This document shows, piece by piece, positions 1 through 12,063 of a stretch of 64,000 nt of DNA. Origin of the DNA: Hymenopellis radicata (taxonomy: Eukaryota; Basidiomycota; Agaricomycetes; Agaricales; Physalacriaceae); the NCBI GenBank assembly GCA_015501595.1, contig JADNRX010000143.1, positions 62,001 through 126,000 of the forward strand, in the 5' to 3' direction. The notes beneath the pieces are model-generated. The model was not told the origin of the DNA. It did no database searches and was given only the letters and a program-made list of their open reading frames with translations. Numbering within the stretch: position 1 is the first letter of the stretch; the number at the start of each line of letters is the position of its first letter. The translations under genes and the position numbers were made by a program.

Positions 1-23
1 GAACGGACTACTTACGACACATT

Positions 24-270
24 TGACGTGGACACGTACCGCAGTTGGTAAGTTGCTACGATTATGGGAAGCTGGAACACCGAAGTGTATTTTTTGCGTT
101 ATTAGCTTCTGCTGCAACCAAAATTGAAACTGACCCGCATTTAAGGCATTATGGTGTGAATCCAAGTCCCGCTAGGGAGTCGGCCCTCTTCTTGGTTCGA
201 GTCACCCAGACGTTTGATTGTTGTTGATGGTCAAAAGAGAGAAAGAGTACGTGTGGCCTAGACTGAGAAG
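24..270 (+). repeat. A-box/T-run repeat unit with downstream tail module
   Basis: The unit opens with GTGGACACGTACCGCAGTTG at 28, resembling the 5' arm and A box of a tRNA. A run of six T lies at 90-95. A purine-rich tail (AAAAGAGAGAAAGAG, then GTGTGGC) lies at about 230-260; similar tails follow other copies. No gene is visible in 1-700. The same head sequence recurs at 28296. Confidence 0.55.
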
Positions 271-710
271 AAGAAATGAAGACGAAGGTTCATATTGTAT
301 GCTGCCAGGCGTTCGTAAGGGTAATTATAAAAAAGGGAAGACTATGAGGAGATGAATTAGAGAGCATGTAGCCGATGAACCATACACGCTTGGCGACATT
401 GACCCTTAGAGAAGAGTAGAAGCAATAAACCACACTAAATGGGAGGGAGTGAGGAAAGGTTCAGTTTGATGTATAGCCTTATCCGCTTCTAATCCTCGCA
501 GAGCAAGCATTGTCTTGGAGAAAACTGGCGACAAGAGAAACAGCCTTTCAGGCTGTTCCGCAGATGAATGGCCAGCGCCCGTTCAAAGTAAGTCGTATAT
601 TCATTCGACTCGAGCACCTTCAACACGTTCTCTAACGAAGATTAGCACAGTCAAAGACATTGGCCGGTCACATACAAGAAAGAAAGTACGACCATGCATG
701 TATCAGTCTT

Positions 711-750
711 GTAGCGGACGGGTACCTCAGCTGCACGGTGTTGTTTTTGG
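711..750 (+). repeat. A-box/T-run repeat unit
   Basis: GCGGACGGGTACCTCAGCTG starts at 714 and a T5 run follows at 744-748. It matches the GCGGAC-type subfamily seen at 4084, 18586 and 36851. The 270-710 stretch before it holds no recognisable gene. Confidence 0.5.
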
Positions 751-829
751 TCTGGGCAAGAAACAAGGAAGCAGGTCGACGATGTCTGTAAGATTCAGGA
801 TGTGTTGACCCTCCAAAAGTTCCAGTAAA

Positions 830-1865
830 GCGCGGTGTCTAAACAAAGTGGTAGGGGAAGCTCAAGGCAAGAGAGGAAGCACCTACAGGAAAATGGGCAT
901 GTCATGATCGCCGATCCATGCAAAGATTCGACAAGTAAGATGAGACGGTCGGGGAAGAGCGTGTCTGGGAGGACGAGTCTGGCAGCGGTATCTAAAGGCG
1001 TACTCAGGACAAGTTTTGCCTGCACTCTGAGAAGCGTCGGTTGCAAGGTGCTGAGAAAGTGGCCAGTTATATCGGGAGAGAAGAAGGTGTCTGGTACGAA
1101 CATCAACTTGAGAGATCATTTCAACATGGAAGACGTACCACGGTGCCAGTCGCGGACTTCGGGTAATCAATCTGAGTGATCATCTCGCACTGTGGCGGGG
1201 ATGAATGGGCCAAGCTCTCCAACTTCTCCAAAAGATCGCGTGAGGCGACGAGTCCACGCCAGATGTCGCGGGTCGGGATCAAAAATCTTGACGTATGTAG
1301 CCTGGTGATATTTTCCTTGTTTCTCGCCGAGTTGCGTAGAATTCGTCACTGGAATGATTGTGCGTAAGTAGTCGCGCAGAAAGGATATGACACAGACATG
1401 CTCACGTACCCGCAACGCATCTGCCCACTTCATGGACGCGAATCCACCCGCCAACACTGTGACGATCAAGCAGCAACGGCCCAAAAGACCGCATGTTGGC
1501 TTTTACATCGTACAGATATCGGGCGTGTAGAAATCCAACCAGTAATAGAACTGCATCTTGCCGGCTGACCGATGCGAGCAACGAGACCGGCGCGTATGTT
1601 GTCCGTCATTATGTCGAGAAAAGTTGCGGCCTCCCATAGCTTGGAAAGGCGAGACGGTGAATCCGCGGGAGGAGCTGGATCTCGGCCGCGTAGAAAGTGA
1701 CCTAGGTCCTATTCTATTAATAATTATTCTACGATAGTGCGGATGCCCTTGATAATGTCGTCCTCGTCGTACCCCGTGAAGGCGAACGAGACGTGATGGC
1801 GCGTGCTAGGTCGTATTAGCGAGTGATGAGAGAGACGTGCGCCATTGCCAACAGGCAGAGAACAT
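830..1865 (-). pseudogene. Degraded copy of the RRM-protein gene at 29215-30534
   Basis: The minus strand from the ATG at 1865 aligns by eye with the intact RRM gene at 30534-29215. It begins MFSAC and keeps the region around WADALR. It keeps the intron following ...GTV with a GTACGT donor, and the stretch reading TFFSPDITGHFLSTL, which matches TFSSPDKANDFLDTF in the intact copy. Deletions and an in-frame TAG shortly after the start break it. Conservation of the intron supports derivation by DNA duplication rather than reverse transcription. The end near 830 is uncertain because similarity fades. A third, shorter fragment lies at 54980-55290. Confidence 0.65.
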
Positions 1866-1879
1866 GGAGGTTGATCGTA

Positions 1880-3150
1880 ACCCGGTTCAAAGTAGTCTCG
1901 TCTCGGCCGAATCCGAGTCCTTGAACTGGTACCACGACCGTCGATAGCTCAACGACCGGCAAGACCCCTCCCCACTCTTAGCCTTTGCAAGACTCACATC
2001 GTTTCCAGAATATGTCATCCTCCTAGGTTGCCCAATTAACCGAGACGCCAGGTGCAACGACTATGTTACGTGCAGATTTGTATCTCGCACGAGCGAGGGT
2101 GTGAATGCGAAATGCTGTACTGTCAAAGATGGCGCTCCGCGCTGGGAGGGACGGGCGTGGATCTGGCCTCCCTTATGATGGTGCCCACCAACGATATTAT
2201 TGGAACGGTTTGCGATTTACCGGCTTGCGAGACGACGGATTCACGTTCGTCTTCTCATCTATCATCGTTAGCACTAACCAGGATGCATATCCAGACACCT
2301 TTCTTTGCGCAACTCGAAATGCATTCCTGGCCAGAACGAACCCGTACTACGCCAGTCTAATTGTGATTGCCTCAAGGCGGTTATCGATGCTTCTGGCGCT
2401 TATCCTCTCCTTCGCCTCTTCTCCTATGGAAGACGGCAAGCGCACAGATCGCTCACGCCTTGTGGCCAGCCCGTTCAACTCCTAAAACAAAGCCGATTGC
2501 ATTCTTCGCGCCGATATACATTTCCACGTGTACAACGCGCTCCTCGTCCCCGCGCTTTAGTACCCTCAATGGCTCACCCAACGAGTACCACGATAACCTC
2601 CCGCTCCATCAAGTCCCAGAATCATCGTCCAGGATGGCGATACTTTTATGCCTATGCTATCAGATTCATATCAACGCCATCGACTGTTCGATAGCGGCGA
2701 TCTTGATGAGGCAGGGCTGTCGGTGTTGGACAAGTACAAGATCGAGGGTTCTCTAACGCGTCTCCGTGAGCTCATCTTGACGTCTGGTATAACCACGCAA
2801 AAAACTGATCCTTCAGAACATGGAGTGTCCAGCATCTTCGTGCCGCCATTTCACTGGAACGTTATCCGGATACCTCAAGAAACGTGTTGAAAATCGTGGA
2901 TTGGATGGCACCTCGCGGACGCTTTCTCGGTGTTGGATGTAGAGTCGAGACTGTATTTAGTTTCGTGTTACGTCACGTGTCACAATTAATCGCGTGTTAT
3001 TTCTGTGCCATCATCTGTGCCACTCGCCCTCCGGTATACCAATTCTAACACTCGGGCTCTTGTCGAAGTGTCTCAATCGCTCTATGTCTCCAAAGGGGCA
3101 TATCTTAGTACCCAGGAGATCCCTCCGGCTCGGCGCGTCTCCCTGGTGCG
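1880..3150. other. Unassigned stretch with decayed coding-like segments
   Basis: Plus-strand frames at 2105-2485 and about 2630-2890 have coding-like composition, for example QDGDTFMPMLSDSYQRHRLF near 2632. They are interrupted by stops and frame changes, and I recognise no family. It may be remnants of one gene. No A-box unit was seen here. Confidence 0.3.
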
Positions 3151-3189
3151 CTCAGGTCACCGAGTCGTGGCGATGATCCCACGCTTTCG

Positions 3190-3530
3190 GCGGTTTGGTT
3201 CGGCGGGTTGCATTGTCTTGCATGGAACAGCCCGTTTCCGACTGTCATAGAGAGTCGCCTCTAGCGTACGTCCGCGCTGATGGTGACCATCCTCCCTATA
3301 TACATCCCGCTCCAGCGATATCAGTCCGCTGGCTGGGAGACTTCCTTCTCGGTCTTCTTTATCCGAATCACGACAAAGACACGACCTCACTTTTTCATAC
3401 CTTTTGTCTATATCTGTGCTCGGTTGTCTCTTGTTACTCTTTCATTCACTGCACTACGAACTCTTCCGTTTTCTGCTTACCATACTGTTCAGTGGACATC
3501 GTCTATACCGCATTTCTTATCTGACCATAG
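3190..3530 (+). pseudogene. 3' fragment of the multi-membrane protein family
   Basis: This segment matches the last part of the gene at 41178-42930. Both contain a GGLHCLAWN-like stretch, then ALMVTILP, IYIPLQRY, RPHFFIPF and ARLSLVTLSFTALR, ending near QWTS-IPHF. Frame changes near 3240-3290 separate the pieces, so it is a truncated, non-functional copy. It is on the plus strand like its relative at 41-43 kb and opposite to the copy at 50970-53049. Confidence 0.65.
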
Positions 3531-3735
3531 TGTTGCTCTACGATATCGCGTCTTATTCATGCACATGCATCTATCACTTCTCGAATGGACACTCTGGAGC
3601 GGGCTTGCGGTCTGGGAAACTCGCCGAGTTCATCTTAGAATCCAGTCCTTCCATGTCCGTTCACCGCTTTCGCGATCTTCCGAGGACAACAGTCGGCAGA
3701 GAACGCTAGTCATGACTCGTTCCACATCAAAGACG

Positions 3736-4147
3736 TGGACACATATCTCAGCGGGTAAGCGTCCACGTTCTATCGGATGCTGCTATTTTTTGCTATATAT
3801 TTTGAACCCGGGCTATCAAGTATCATTGTCGACCTACTCTATTTCATGCACCCCCACTACGTGGTAACTGCTCGTCTCGGCAACAATCTCGAGCGGTATA
3901 CAACGAGACCAACCAGAGGGAGCCATGGATGCGTGTTTGATGAGCGCTCAATTCTCGTTCTGCGAACCAGAGGATTTTCGTAATCGCGTTGCGTGAGGAT
4001 ACGTCCCTCGGAAAACAAGAGTTAAGTTGGCAGTGAAATGCCAGAGCGGCACTAGACAGAAATAGCACTCCAACCAGGCTGCAGCGGACAGCTACCTCAG
4101 CTGGTACTGTACACATAGGTTGAGGACAGTTGAGAACACCCATTTTT
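3736..4147 (+). repeat. Two A-box/T-run units beside the CACTA element
   Basis: Unit one starts GTGGACACATATCTCAGCGG at 3736 with a T6 run at 3786-3791. Its second half GCGTCCACG can pair with CGTGGAC. Unit two starts GCGGACAGCTACCTCAGCTG at 4084 with T5 at 4143-4147. The transposon border lies about 180 bp further on. No gene is visible in 3530-4324. Confidence 0.55.
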
Positions 4148-4324
4148 CATTCCAGTGCAATTTGCCCTGTAACAACCTACATTCGCAAGAGCCCGGCAAG
4201 TCATCTTGGTTTTGGAATGCTAACCACAGGTGGTGTAACGCGGACGGGTATCGCAGCGAGTAGACGCCCGCATTGCAATCTTTGACTGAGCATTATTTTT
4301 GGGTCAGGATGGACGTGCGACTCC

Positions 4325-4560
4325 CACTGTGAAGGTGTCATAGGTCGAAGTTCAACCTACTCCGGGTCGAAAATCGCTTTTCAACCTGCTGTAGGTTGGA
4401 ATCGTGTCAACCTAGATTTGTAGGTTGATTTCGATCGCCCTCCTTCCTAGTGATACTTTCGAATATTATTTCTTTTAAATATTTTATAGAAATTCACCCC
4501 GTCCGTAGGTTGAATCGGAATCAACCTACTCGTAGGTTGAATGAGGTTCAACCTATGCGC
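4325..4560. repeat. Left terminal and subterminal AGGTTGA repeats of the CACTA element
   Basis: The heptamer TCAACCT or its complement AGGTTGA occurs about nine times, often as back-to-back inverted pairs such as CCTGCTGTAGG and CCTACTCGTAGG. Subterminal arrays of this kind are the usual transposase-binding region of CACTA elements. Confidence 0.8.
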
Positions 4561-4682
4561 GTCCTCACGTGTTGCGATTGCGCAATTGAACCGCGCTTGT
4601 GACAAACTTGTTGATTGCTATAATCTACAGCTGACCATCATCTGCCCCGCCCTACGCGTCAAAGTAGCTCACTGCTGCTACT

Positions 4683-5226
4683 ATGCCGTCAGACAACAGT
4701 ACACGCGCTATGGAGCCGGTTACATCTCAGGCTCACGGGCCCACGACGTCGACAACGTATAATGTTCACCTTGAACTAAATGGAATAACCCCGGGCACTT
4801 ATGTACGTTTCTCCCTGTTTCCTGATGGACCTACCTCATTGGCAACAGAACCTGAACATCACCATTGGTCCTACAAGCATGCAATCCACTCCCGATGTGC
4901 ATATGGAGGCTACCGGTAATCCTCTGATGCCGATATCACCGGTACCCTCCAGACCAATGTCGACGCCACTGTTCATGCCCGGATCCGAATTTGCACCTGA
5001 TGCGACATCGACACCCAAGCGCCGGCACCTCGGTGCACCCTACATGGATCCCCGTATCGAAGCAGGGATGGTGGACTTAGGATGGTCCCCTAGCCGTCGC
5101 GCATTGAGTTTGGTTCGGCTTCGGAAACTTAAAGAAAGAAATGCGCAACACCAGCCCTCCCAAGGCACTGAACAGAGTAAAGCAGAGTCAGATATCAAAG
5201 GAGATGAGACATTGGTGGTAGAATGA
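4683..5226 (+). CDS. Small hypothetical gene inside the CACTA element
   Basis: Two exons, 4683-4802 and 4849-5226, join across a 46-nt intron (GTACGT donor, CAACAG acceptor) to give a 165-residue protein in frame. The product begins MPSDNSTRAMEP and is polar and rich in Pro, Ser and Thr. Its basic, Arg/Lys-rich C-terminal half contains GWSPSRRALSLVRLRKLKER. I recognise no family. It lies just inside the left subterminal repeats and ends 30 bp from the stop of the convergent transposase gene, so the two may share a terminator region. It could be an accessory transposition protein or a captured gene. No frame damage was seen. Confidence 0.5.
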
Positions 5227-5255
5227 GTATCTACATAAAGCAAAAATGCATCTAT

Positions 5256-8200
5256 TTACTCATCCTCCTCGTCAACCCATTCCGCACGCGCTAAGTCACC
5301 ACTACGATCAATAATAGCCCATTTCGATTGCCCAACGGGACTTGCAATACGACCAATCAATGCCTGAATGCAGGTAACATCAACAACATCGATTTTCCCC
5401 AGATCAGAGTAGAAGTGAATGTCGAGGTCGGGACCATGTTCGGCCGTGTTGATATTGCAGGCCTGTATTGAAGCCATGAGGATGGTTGTTGGTTCCTCGC
5501 ACTTCAAGTCCTGAAGCGCTTCAGGATCAGAGAACGTCACCGCGTACAAATGTTGAAGTTGTCCATAGAATGTTTCCTTTTCTAGAACCTGACTGCCCTG
5601 GAAGCGCGCGCGTTTATCGACAATCATCTCATACTACAAGAAATGTTAGTCGTTGCTGGGAGATATCAACGTTCTCACTTACGCGCACAAATGTAGCATC
5701 ACGCTTGTCCTCGCGCGACCTACTTGCCGCATTAGACCATATCGTGTCGCCTGCCTCGGAATCAATACGCCGTATCTTGCCATACTCCTGAACATCAGCA
5801 TTAGCAAGATGACGGCGCACTATTGCCTTCATCCCAGGAGCTGTTGTTTTCTTTGTCTTCCTCTTCTTTTTCGGTCGCTCCTCGTTCGCTTCCGGCGCAG
5901 TCATAAACCGGGTTACCAAAGCACCCTCTAGAGCATTGAGGTTCTCAGGACGCTGGCGAAGACGTGGCGGAAGGTAAATGCAACTTGGATCTACCAAAAT
6001 GTCAGGCATGGCTCGAATAGGAACTTCCGAACTCACAATCTGGATCAGCAAAGGAGCCAGGAATGTGATCCTTGGGGTCAGGGCGCAAGGACAGCTCTCG
6101 CGCAATTCCGTACTGGCAGGCTATTTGGGCCAATTGGGCTGTTTCCAGAACATGTCGGTCTAAAGACGCAAAAGGAAAACGCCGACTTCGAATTCCTGGT
6201 TTGATGCTCCCGCAGTAGCGTTCCATGGGAAATGCCCAATAGCACCAAACAGGTCCCATTTTTCGAATGCTGTCGCAATGTGTAGAAGAGCATGGATCGT
6301 GAGCGGACAGGTCGACATTCGCTGAGGATCGTACTGATAATAGAGCCTGTTGAATATTGATTAGAGGTAGACATGTTTATCCGAAAAGTAGCTCACCTTT
6401 CGTAGGTCTCAACCCAGGAAGCGAAGCCGGTTTCCACTCGGTCAATTTCAGCGTCGGATATGCTGAACTTGAGGCAGATTGTGAGGAGTTTCACCAGCTC
6501 GATGTAATGGTTGTAGTACCGCTCATGTAGGAAGCGGCGCCGAAGAAGAACAGGACCAATATACAATGTCCAGAACGACCACATCTCCGCTGAGACTTGC
6601 ACACCCTCAGCGGCAATATTAGGGACACGCGTACCATAGGCAGATGGTATGGTATCACCCGTCTTTGCCGTAGCCTCGCCGATTCCCTTCCAGAGAGCCT
6701 TCGACAACGTGTAATCCTCAGCACCATCATCAAGGCCTTTGAACTCGCCTGTCCAATGATCAATCATGTTCTTCATCAAATTCTCCCATATAAGATGCAT
6801 GAAGTCATAGGGAAACGATGAAGGGAAGAAGAGAGAGTGAAGATGAAAGAGGATGGAGCGACCTTTAATGCCGTATTCGCGTGCAAGTCGACCCGACGCA
6901 GCGTTGGTCTGAGCGGCGTCGACCTCCTCGGCCTGCTTGAGCATCTCTTCATGCGTACGAAGTGGGAGGTTGGTTGGATCGTATCTCGCCGGCTCTGGCT
7001 TAGAAGGATGGCGACTACGATCTAGCGGCACATAATGGGTGGTGCCAGCAGCATCGGGGATGGGAAGACCCGTAATCTTGCACATACGACATGGGGAAAC
7101 ACCATTATGGCCCTTCATGCGCATGACCATAGATACGGCTGGAATGTCGCCGAATACAACGATGAGGTACGCACGTAGCGCAAAAATCTTTTCCGAAAGG
7201 ATGTCGAAGGCGCGTACACCAGCCGCCAACTTGAGCATCTCCTCTACGAATGGCCAGAGGAAGGAGCAGAAGTCTTTCGGCTTCTTTGGGCCAGGTATCA
7301 CTCCAAGCGACAGGATGTTCGCGAGATGAAAGCGTTCGTCTGGTGGAAGGTTATAGTTGAACACGATCAATGGCCAGCAGGTTTGTTTGCGGCTCTTAAA
7401 TGGTCCGAACCCATCCGTCGAGAGCCCCAGTGCGATGTCAAGAAGACTCTCGAAATATGTATGTAGCATCGTCTTCTCGCCAACCTTGACACGACAACCA
7501 AGCAGACTGCGATAAAGTTCGCCGTCGAAGATGTCCGTCGTAGTGCCAGGGTTGTGCTCATGTGTGCCGCGGTACTGCATCTTCTGCGCCATCTCCAAGT
7601 TCTTCGCAAAAGCGACGAGTCGCGGAATGAGTGGAATATAAGAGAAGACCTTCCGCGGTTTACCATCCGAGCGATAGCGCTTTTCCTGGCAAAAGGGACA
7701 TTCGTCGCGTGAAGCATGATCTCCTGTAAAGCATACACAGGAGTTCACGCAGCAATGATAGGTCTGCGGGGTGATGCCGGCGAGTCCAGCGATACGAGTG
7801 CGAATGGTATCAATGCCGGGAAGGGGTGGATCTTGAGGGAATGCAAAGGGAGTCTTCTTGAAGTCCGCATCCGTAGTATGCGAACTGACCTTGTATGCGA
7901 ACGCGCGGGCCATCTTGATATCCATTTCGAGGAGTTTGTCACCTGCAATAGTAGTCAGTACCGGCATCGGAGAGACTAGAGATTTAAATACCGATAGTCG
8001 CATATTCTAGCTCGTATCTCTCGCCGAGGAGGTCCCAAGCCGATAAACGGCCATCTTGACCTGCTTTGGTGAAGCGGTCCCAATCGATTCCGCCAACCTC
8101 TTTCAGCTTTGCTTCTTCATCGTCTTCATCCTCCAAAGGATGAGGGTCTTCGTCGTCGTCGTCAACGACTTCAAGATCATCCGGCACTGTCCATGCAGCA

Positions 8201-8604
8201 TCATGAAGGTGCGCCAGCCTATCGCGACTTAGAAATCCGATGTCGATGTGCTCAAATGCCTCTCCGAGACCCTGGATGTCTGCCGCCGCCATGGATTCAT
8301 CATCCGGCGATTTGGCACCAGCATCAACGTCGCTCGGGACTCGAGAATCCTCTTCCCAGCTCATGGATGGATCCGGGTCATCATCATGATGTGGCGCAGT
8401 AGACGAACGACTACCAGCGCTGACGCTACTGGCATCGGATGATTCTAGCGCAGGAGCCGTAATGGAGGGGAGTTGGACAGTGGATGACGACGCCGCATTG
8501 GGGTCGTAAGGCGCCTGAGCGAGAGAGCGACGATGGCGACGTTCTGCATTGCGACTGATCTCCCTATTGCAGTGCGAGCACCAGACTTTGTTTTGGGAAG
8601 GCAT
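5256..8604 (-). CDS. Tnp2-family CACTA transposase (one apparent frameshift)
   Basis: Five exons read by eye: 8604-7992, 7942-6397, 6346-6037, 5990-5683 and 5633-5256, with introns of 46-50 nt. The start MPSQNKVWCSHCNREISRNA opens a zinc-binding-like CxxC...H motif, followed by an acidic linker. The central part is Tnp2-like. Candidate acidic catalytic residues are D in LSTDGFGPF (near 7415), D in FGDIPAV and E in LIWENL; a PCRMC motif follows the second. The C-terminal block GPVWCYWAFPMERYCGS is typical of basidiomycete Tnp2. The exon sum is 3155 nt, one short of a multiple of three. The lost base lies near 6272, where GCG-ACAGC shifts HIA... out of frame with SIRKMGPVW. With one base restored it would be about 1051 residues. 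Confidence 0.9.
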
Positions 8605-8779
8605 TGTAGACGGAGGGAGTAAGCAGCGATACAAGAGGTAGAAATAGGAGTTCTCTAGACAGTAATGACAAAATGGCTTGACAAATTTGAGCAAAACACC
8701 CGAAAACCTATGGCGTGATCACGTTACCTGTTGGTTTTATCTTCGTTGACTGGAGACGAGCCGGTTCCTCCTCACCACC

Positions 8780-10124
8780 ATGTCCAGTAGTCCACCCATC
8801 AATCCTGGCGCAGCCCCCCCGCGTAAAGGACCAGGGCGTCCAAAGAAGGTTCCTCCTCCTCCTGCAGCGCCCCCCATGGCCCCGCTAGATACTAATATCG
8901 ATGTCGTCTCCATTCTGAAGCGGATGGATGTCCTCGAAAGTAAGTAATCAGCGACTCAGAGAAACCACGTTCCTCACCGACACTGTCCTAGAACGGGCGG
9001 AGGAGGCAGAAGAGAGAGCCAAAGTAGCTGAGGAAGCCTCGGCTGCGCTACGAGAAAAAACACAGTCAGTGCCATCTGCGACTGATGGTCAGCCAACAGC
9101 ACCTACCACAACAACCACGGGCACGGCTCATGCCAACCAAGGTCCCGACAAAGAAGGCGCCACCGGCAATGGTGAGACTATATCAGCCATCAGACAGTTG
9201 CTAAAAAAAATTGCAGGCAAGCAATCAGCGCCAGCCGCTACCGTCGGAACCGCGAAACAACCTCAAGCCACCGCCAGTTCCGCCCAAAAGCAACCTCAAG
9301 GCGCGCCAGTTCCTGTTCAGGTTCCCAGGCCAAAGGGCCAGGCCGGTACTCATTACAGTCTGGCAACGGAGATGGGACTGGCGAGCTCGTCGGCCCACAA
9401 GAAACAATATAGGGCTCTACTGGTATGTTAGGTTCATCATAGTGTCGACGTCTTAAATGCAACGCTTACATGTAATATATGTAGCGCAATATTCGCGATT
9501 TGTCGTTGGCGGCCAGATTGCGATGGGACGTCGAGTGGAGAGAGGTTCCCGTAGCAGAGAAAGCGAACTTGTACGCTGTGGTAAGTGTCCAGAAATCTAT
9601 AGTTTCAGAGACTCACCGTCATTGTCCTAGGTTCGCGAGCAGCACCCGATCATGAAACGATATGTCAACGACTGGGCGACTGAAGCCATCGTAACGCAGT
9701 ACTTCAGAAACAAACGAAAGCACAACTATGAACTTGGAACTCTCGAGGTGCCGGAGAGGTTCACCTACCTCAAGAACAACTCCGACAAGCGCGATCCTAA
9801 TGGATCACGCCGCAAGAAGGCCGACGAGGTACTTGAGGCCAACAGACGCGCCAAGAGAAAGGAAAAGACCAAGAAGAATAAGAAGTCTCAGCGCGTCGCC
9901 CGTTCAGAGGATGCCATGGAAGTGGACGACAATGGAACTGAAGGTGGAAGTGGTCAGCCAAGTGAGAAGGAAAACCGGTGAGCTTTACCTGTCGACTAAT
10001 AACGCACTTTTCAACGGTTGTGTAGCGCCCCGGGAGTGCCCCATCAGGACGACGAGGATTCGGATGCGTCGTGAGTGCGATTGCTCACACGTTAAGCAGC
10101 ATTGACGGTTCCCACAGAATCTAA
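8780..10124 (+). CDS. CACTA accessory protein with AT-hook-like and coiled-coil segments
   Basis: Six exons (8780-8939, 8992-9422, 9485-9580, 9631-9977, 10026-10070, 10118-10124) sum to 1086 nt, an open 361-residue frame. The N-terminus has Pro-rich sequence around RKGPGRPKKVPPPP, an AT-hook-like DNA-binding motif. A charged helix with EEAEERAKVAEEASAA is probably a coiled coil. Next come a Gln/Ala/Pro linker, a compact segment with RLRWDVEWREVP, and a very basic stretch RRAKRKEKTKKNKK. The gene is divergent from the transposase with about 175 bp between the start codons, which therefore probably share a promoter. By analogy with plant TnpA it may bind the subterminal repeats; this is inference. 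If the last intron is not spliced the frame stops at 10074. Confidence 0.6.
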
Positions 10125-10369
10125 CACCACGGAACAGTAGCATGTCATGAAGGCGGACGGGCGTGTGAGCGACGCTCAAGGGGCGGGAGCACGGCGACGC
10201 TGGCGGGCATCATGGGCGGAGGCAAATTTGGTTCCGGCGTAGTCGCGTGTATACTGCATCAAATTCACACGTGTTTTATTTGTGCTCGTTTTGGGGTGTA
10301 CAGCCACTGATTCCGCGAACGAAAGGAGAGCTCAAATGATCCTGAAATTGGACGAAATATGACCTAGAT

Positions 10370-10634
10370 CTAAGTGAAAAATGACCTACAAGTCACGGAG
10401 AAGTAGGTTGATACTTATGGTAAGAAACAACCTATCAGCAAGTGAAAACCAACGAGAATTTTATTATTTATGGCTAGGTTGAAATGGGCCGTTCTAGGGC
10501 GAAGATCAACCTAGAGGAATCAACCTAACCTTTCAACCTACACAGGTTGACGTTCAACCTGTGTGTGGTTGATCGTCACCGCGGACTAGGTTGAAACGGC
10601 TTAGTGAAATTCAACCTATCCGACCTTCACAGAG
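10370..10634. repeat. Right subterminal and terminal repeats of the CACTA element
   Basis: About ten AGGTTGA/TCAACCT copies in both orientations precede the terminal CCTTCACAGAG. They mirror the array at the left end. Confidence 0.8.
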
Positions 10635-10809
10635 TCCAAAGTGACAAGTCCTTCTGGACCTTACTTTTATGAACGGTGTCCCGAGATGTGAGAAAAATTT
10701 TCAAATATGAACACAATAACTTCATGTTAATGGTCTATGACTCTATGTACATGCCAAAAAGACTGGCCAGCGTTTACGTGACATGCAGGGGAGTCGTATT
10801 TGCGCAGCA

Positions 10810-11754
10810 TTAGACCCGAAGAACCATCTCTCTGAGTCTGTCCTTCTCTTCCTCTCCAAGCACCGGCGCATTCTCAATCTCCACACTCTCCGTGGCGCTG
10901 TCTTCGACACTAGGAATCGGTGCGGCGGCGTATCTAAATTGGTACCATGCAGCGAGCGTCACGACATTCGCGCCGAGCGCGAAGAATACTGTAGGCCACG
11001 CCATTTCCGCAGAGATGCGGACTGTTTCTATTATTAGCATGTACGCTGCTCCCGAAATACCACTAACTGTAGAACACGTCGCGGTATGGCAGTGCAATGC
11101 CCAGGCGGTCAAGCGTGGCTTGTATCGTCGCGAGGGGAGCTCCGCTCCACCCTGGTGGACCACGACTTTTCCGTTCCGGGAAAATATGACCTGCGTGTGG
11201 AAGGCTGCCGCGACGATGAGACAAGCGGTGCTGACCAGCAACGCCGCAGCCTGATACGCAAGGGTAACACTCGACAGTGGCTTTTGCGATGGAAGCCTAA
11301 TTCGGCGCAGGACGAATGGCGGGATGATCTTGAAAATGTCGTGCAGCATGATGATAGCGATATGCGAAGTCGTGAACGTCACCAGGTTGTTAAAGACGAA
11401 CAGAACGATGGAGGTCGTCCTCACATCTGCATTATTATTTCTGGTGAGCCTAGCCATTAAATGGTAAATCCTCCTTCAACTGACCCTGGTATTCAATCAC
11501 AGCCGAGACGTCAGGCGGAAGGTTGTCGTTCAGGAGCTCTTGCAAAGTGTGATGTCTGTTCCAAAAGTACGTGTTTGAGCCCTGCCAGTGAGGTGCAGAC
11601 TTGTGGGTGCTTACTTTGTCCAGAGCTTCACACAAAGCGCGCCTGCGACGGTCGAGAACATAAACGACAATACCGCGAAGACGAGGCGCACCGTGCCCAG
11701 CGGGAGGCCACTGTGCACGAGCCTGCGGAGGACATTACGAGCGCGAGTGTACAT
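10810..11754 (-). CDS. Four-transmembrane agaricomycete protein of unknown function
   Basis: Three exons (11754-11615, 11555-11485, 11426-10810) sum to 828 nt, giving an intact 275-residue protein. It begins MYTRARNVLRRLVHSG. Four hydrophobic helices are visible: VRLVFAVLSFMFSTVAGAL, the segment around SIVLFVFNNLVTFTTSHIAI, TLAYQAAALLVSTACLIVAA, and MAWPTVFFALGANVVTLAAW. The arrangement, including a KPLS motif before the third helix, recalls a large uncharacterised family common in mushrooms; that is memory of the family, not a search. The C-terminal tail is acidic (EEEKDRL). It starts about 175 bp from the right CACTA border, so that insertion lies in its 3' flank. Frame and splice sites look sound. 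Confidence 0.75.
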
Positions 11755-12063
11755 GCAGGCAGATGGTACGATTTGCCCCCAGTGCGATTAAAGCCTAGGC
11801 CATTAGAAGCATTGTGTGTACGTGCATCATTTTGGTTTCCATCCGGCGTCTTCAAATTCCGGGCCGCATTCGTGAGATTTGGGGCGCAAGTGTGGCGATA
11901 TAGGAGTGAAGGGAGGACTTGGCCGGAAAAGGAAACCAAGACGCACAAGAACGCCCTGCGCCGCGTGTTGTTTGACAGAGGGAACGTACGTGGTATGCAT
12001 CTGGAGATCACTAACTCGTGGACGGTCATAGGTCGGTAACTGGCAGTCCCAGTCGGCTTCGAC

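Larger units (their letters stand above)
4325..10634. mobile_element. CACTA/EnSpm DNA transposon (6310 bp, complete borders)
   Basis: The left end reads CACTGTGAAGG at 4325 and the right end CCTTCACAGAG ending at 10634, an 11-bp terminal inverted repeat with one mismatch. A 3-bp direct repeat TCC flanks it at 4322-4324 and 10635-10637, the target-duplication size expected for CACTA elements. Both ends carry dense AGGTTGA/TCAACCT repeats in both orientations. Inside lie a Tnp2 transposase gene on the minus strand and two plus-strand genes flanking it. Matching target duplications and recognisable ends suggest a fairly recent insertion. The transposase shows one apparent 1-nt deletion, so autonomy is uncertain. 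Confidence 0.9.
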
